Positions 60,759 through 64,000 of a stretch of DNA of 64,000 nucleotides are shown in pieces; within the stretch, counting starts at the first letter, position 1; each line of letters opens with the position of its first letter. Made by a program: the position numbers and the translations under genes. Below the pieces are notes generated by a model. It was not told the origin of the DNA, made no database searches, and was given only the letters and a program-made list of their open reading frames with translations. Origin of the DNA: Nitrospira sp. (lineage in GTDB: Bacteria; Nitrospirota; Nitrospiria; Nitrospirales; Nitrospiraceae); assembly GCA_024331095.1 (NCBI GenBank), contig JANDJE010000003.1, forward strand, positions 99,768 through 163,767. Direction: 5' to 3'.

Positions 60759-62483
60759 GTGTCTCACGGCGTCGTCCAGGAGATGGTGGCCACCGCTTTG
60801 CTCGGTGCGCTCAATGAGGCCAAAAAAAAGGGCCGATTGAAGACGGAAACCTGGCCGGCGTTGACTCTGGATGCGCCAAAACGTCCGGAATGGGGAGAAT
60901 TGGCGACGACGATCGCGATGTCCTTGGCGCCGTCGGAAAAAAAAGGACCGCACGAGATCGCCGAAATAATCGCCGAACATCTCACGGAAACGGAACAGCT
61001 CTTCGAGCGGGTGGAAATTGTCCGCCCTGGGTTTTTGAATCTGACGATCAAGCCGACCCTGTGGCACGAGGTGTTACGAGAGATCGACGCGAGAGGAGAC
61101 GCCTACGGCAAGGCCGATGTGGGACGGGGACATCGCGTCCTCGTCGAATATGTCAGCGCCAATCCCACCGGTCCGCTTCATGTCGGGCACGGACGGGGGG
61201 CTGCGGTCGGGCAGGCCGTCGCCCGCCTGTTGGAAGCAGTCGGGTATGACGTGACCAGCGAGTACTATATCAACGACGCCGGCAGACAGATGAAACTGTT
61301 GGGAGCGTCGGTCTATGCGCGCTACCGAGAGCTCTGCGGGCAGCCTGCCGAATTTCCGGAAGAGGGCTATCACGGCGCCTATATCAACGACGTGGCCCGA
61401 CGCCTCAAGCGCAAGCTCGACGACGAGACGGGATCTTCCGATCCGGCGGAGATCGAGGCGCGATGCCGGATGCTCGCTTATCAGGAACTGTTGGAATTGA
61501 TCCGTGGAGACCTTGCGTCGTTCGGCATCGAATTTCAGTCGTGGTTCAGCGAGGAGTCGTTGCTCAGGTCCGGGGCGGTGGAGCAGGCCTTGGACGATTT
61601 GCAAGCCCGCGGCCTTTTGTTTGAGCAAGAGGGCGCGTTGTGGTTTCGTTCCACGGCTTTCGGCGACGAAAAGGACCGTGTCGTCAAAAAGCAGGACGGC
61701 GAATACACCTACCTGGCGTCGGACATCGCCTATCACCGGGACAAGCTGCGGCGCGGATACGATCTGCTGGTCGACGTGTGGGGAGCCGACCACCACGGCT
61801 ACATTCCCCGCATGGAGGCCGTGATGCAGGCCTACGGTCATCCGAAGGAGCGGTTGCGGGTGGTGTTGGTTCAACTCGTCAAGCTTCTGAGAGCCGGGGT
61901 TGAAATCAAAATGTCAAAGCGGACCGGTTCGTTCGTGACCATGCGCGAAGTCATCGACGAAGTGGGCGCCGACGCCGCGAAGTTCTTTTTCCTCATGAGG
62001 GATTCGCGGACCCATCTTGACTTTGATCTGGAACTGGCCAAGCAACGATCGGCGGACAATCCGGTGTACTACGTGCAGTACGCGCACGCTCGTATCGCAA
62101 GTTTGTGGCGGATGGCCGCCGCGCGGGGGATCGAGTGCCCTCGACCGAAAGAGACGGACCTCGCTCTGTTGATCGATCCCGACGAATTGGGGCTGATTCG
62201 AAAGCTCTCCGCCTACCCCGACATTCTTCAGACCAGCGCGTCCATGTTCGAGCCCCATCGCGTCACATATTATCTCCAACAGCTCGCGGCGCTGTTGCAT
62301 ACCTTTTACAACAAACATCGGATACTTCCCCCCGCGGGCTGCCGGGAACACGAGGAAGCGGGATCGACCGAGGAACTGACACCCAAGCGGACCGCCGCCA
62401 GGCTGGCCCTCATGCGCGGCGTTCAGCAAGTCATCAGAAACGGCCTGACGGTGCTGGGAATTTCCGCTCCCGAGCAGATGTGA
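60759..62483 (+). CDS. argS: Arginyl-tRNA synthetase
   Basis: VLVEYVSANPTGPLHVGHGRGAAVGQAVARLLEAVGYDVTSEYYINDAGRQM; EIKMSKRTGSFVTMREVIDEVG. Confidence 0.96.
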   Translation: MSHGVVQEMVATALLGALNEAKKKGRLKTETWPALTLDAPKRPEWGELATTIAMSLAPSEKKGPHEIAEIIAEHLTETEQLFERVEIVRPGFLNLTIKPTLWHEVLREIDARGDAYGKADVGRGHRVLVEYVSANPTGPLHVGHGRGAAVGQAVARLLEAVGYDVTSEYYINDAGRQMKLLGASVYARYRELCGQPAEFPEEGYHGAYINDVARRLKRKLDDETGSSDPAEIEARCRMLAYQELLELIRGDLASFGIEFQSWFSEESLLRSGAVEQALDDLQARGLLFEQEGALWFRSTAFGDEKDRVVKKQDGEYTYLASDIAYHRDKLRRGYDLLVDVWGADHHGYIPRMEAVMQAYGHPKERLRVVLVQLVKLLRAGVEIKMSKRTGSFVTMREVIDEVGADAAKFFFLMRDSRTHLDFDLELAKQRSADNPVYYVQYAHARIASLWRMAAARGIECPRPKETDLALLIDPDELGLIRKLSAYPDILQTSASMFEPHRVTYYLQQLAALLHTFYNKHRILPPAGCREHEEAGSTEELTPKRTAARLALMRGVQQVIRNGLTVLGISAPEQM

Positions 62484-62500
62484 AGAAAGAAGGGCGCGGC

Positions 62501-63700
62501 ATGATCCAGTATCGGCTTCAACAACGAGATCGGCAATCCAAAGCCAGGGTCGGCCGATTGTGCACCGCGCGGGCCGTCATCGATACGCCGGCGTTCATGC
62601 CGGTCGGTTCGTTGGGGCCGGTCAAGGGACTGGCGCCGGACGATCTGCAGCTCATGGGATTCCGGTTGTTGTTGAACAACGCTTATCATCTCTACCTCCG
62701 CCCGGGGCATAAGATCGTGGCGGAGATGGGCGGACTGCACGCCTTTACCGGCTGGCCCGGAGCGATTTTGACGGACAGCGGGGGCTTTCAGGTGTTCAGT
62801 TTGGCCAAGTTATGCAAAGTGACGGACGAAGGCGTGGTCTTCCAATCGCATATCGATGGATCGAGTCATTTCATCACGCCGGAAATCGCCGTTGAAATCC
62901 AAGAAGCGTTGGGAGCCGATATCATCATGGCCTTCGATCACTGCGTCGCGTTGCCAGCGAGCCGCGAGGCGGTGCTGGACGGCGTGCGGCGAACCAAGTT
63001 ATGGGCCGAGCGTTGTTTGGCCGGCCGGCGCAGAAACGACCAAGCTCTGTTCGGCATCGTGCAGGGTGGCCTGGACGCGGATCTGCGCGTCCGCTCGGCA
63101 AGAGATCTCACGGCCATGGGATTCGACGGCTATGCGGTCGGCGGCCTGTCCGTGGGAGAAAGCAAGGCCGAAATGTACGCGATGCTCGACGCAACGGTGC
63201 CGGAACTGCCGGAGAACAAGCCGCGGTATCTGATGGGGGTGGGATATCCGGAAGATTTGATCGAAGGGGTCTTTCGCGGCATCGATCTCTTCGACTGCGT
63301 CGCGCCCTCGCGGCATGGACGGACCGGCTCGTTGTTTACGACCGCGGGACGGGTGGTCATCAAACAAGCCCGATATGCCCGGGATGAGCGGCCAATCGAT
63401 CCCGACTGCGGGTGCCCGGTCTGTGGGCGCCACTCGCGGGCGTATCTTCATCATCTGTTCTCGGTCAAAGAAATGTTGGCCTCGCGGCTGAACACCATCC
63501 ATAACCTTTGGTATTTTTCGGATCTGATGCGCCGCGTCCGAGCGGCCGTCGAACAAGGAACGTTTTCTGAGTTTCGAACGGCTTTTTATCGCAGTTACGC
63601 GCAGGAACCGTCGAGCGTCGCGGCGCGGGAAGATCCGGAGGCCGTTACGGCGGGAGACGGCGTCCACAACAAGGAAAGAGGAGATCGTTCATTATGTTGA
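62501..63700 (+). CDS. tgt: tRNA-guanine transglycosylase
   Basis: DTPAFMPVGSLGPVKGLAP; ILTDSGGFQVFSLAKL; CGCPVCGRHSRAYLHHLF zinc site; ORF opens upstream at 62105. Confidence 0.95.
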   Translation: MIQYRLQQRDRQSKARVGRLCTARAVIDTPAFMPVGSLGPVKGLAPDDLQLMGFRLLLNNAYHLYLRPGHKIVAEMGGLHAFTGWPGAILTDSGGFQVFSLAKLCKVTDEGVVFQSHIDGSSHFITPEIAVEIQEALGADIIMAFDHCVALPASREAVLDGVRRTKLWAERCLAGRRRNDQALFGIVQGGLDADLRVRSARDLTAMGFDGYAVGGLSVGESKAEMYAMLDATVPELPENKPRYLMGVGYPEDLIEGVFRGIDLFDCVAPSRHGRTGSLFTTAGRVVIKQARYARDERPIDPDCGCPVCGRHSRAYLHHLFSVKEMLASRLNTIHNLWYFSDLMRRVRAAVEQGTFSEFRTAFYRSYAQEPSSVAAREDPEAVTAGDGVHNKERGDRSLC

Positions 63701-64000
63701 TGGAATCCATAGCGTGGGCCCAGGGGGCCGGGGCGAACGGGGCGGGAGCCGGCGGTCAAGGCCCGGGGGGGCTGCTTTCCCTCGTCCCCTTTATTCTGAT
63801 TTTCATCATCTTTTACTTTCTGCTGATTCGGCCGCAGCAGAAGAAGCAGAAAGAGCAGAAGGCCTTGATCGACGCGCTCAAGAAAGGCGACAAAGTCGTG
63901 ACCACGTCCGGCATTTGGGGAACGGTCACCAATCTCGGGAAACACACCGTCACCCTCCAAATAGCCGACAATACGCGGATCAAGATCCAGCGGGATTACA
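63694..64000 (+). CDS. yajC: Preprotein translocase subunit YajC, partial (runs off right edge)
   Basis: MLMESIAWAQG...LVPFILIFIIFYFLLIRPQQKKQKEQKALIDALKKGDKVVTTSGIWGTVTNLGKHTVTLQIADNTRIKIQRDY. Confidence 0.92.
   Translation, partial: MLMESIAWAQGAGANGAGAGGQGPGGLLSLVPFILIFIIFYFLLIRPQQKKQKEQKALIDALKKGDKVVTTSGIWGTVTNLGKHTVTLQIADNTRIKIQRDY

Overview
The window looks like a chromosomal segment from a Nitrospira-type nitrite oxidizer; this lineage call is inferred from gene content. It is gene-dense with no clear tRNA, rRNA, CRISPR or transposase. Main blocks: (1) 0-8 kb: CCA-adding enzyme, galT, GH57, VanZ, an AmgK/MurU-like pair, and a sigma-54 response regulator. (2) 8-17 kb: DUF1015 protein, polyprenyl synthase, gltBD. 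(3) 17-28 kb: small exported proteins, Ycf46-like AAA ATPase, MBL hydrolase, pxpBAC (5-oxoprolinase), bactofilin. (4) 28-41.3 kb: porin divergent from a complete urea module urtABCDE-ureABCFGD with no ureE; the intergenic region carries an 8-bp-periodic palindromic array. (5) 42.7-59 kb: an apparent respiratory island. It holds two CydA-like (bd-like) oxidase paralogs without CydB, a DUF420/CtaM-like protein, a tandem PCP_red-domain protein, a BchU-like methyltransferase, two membrane-anchored SUMF1-fold proteins lacking the FGE cysteines, three sub-60-aa membrane peptide ORFs absent from the supplied ORF track, and three membrane-linked c-type cytochrome genes, one with an EB_dh/NxrC-like domain. 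(6) 59-64 kb: mobA, GT9, argS, tgt, yajC (partial). The best candidate for an undescribed system is the 44.8-58.9 kb bd-like oxidase/cytochrome c island with its small peptides.
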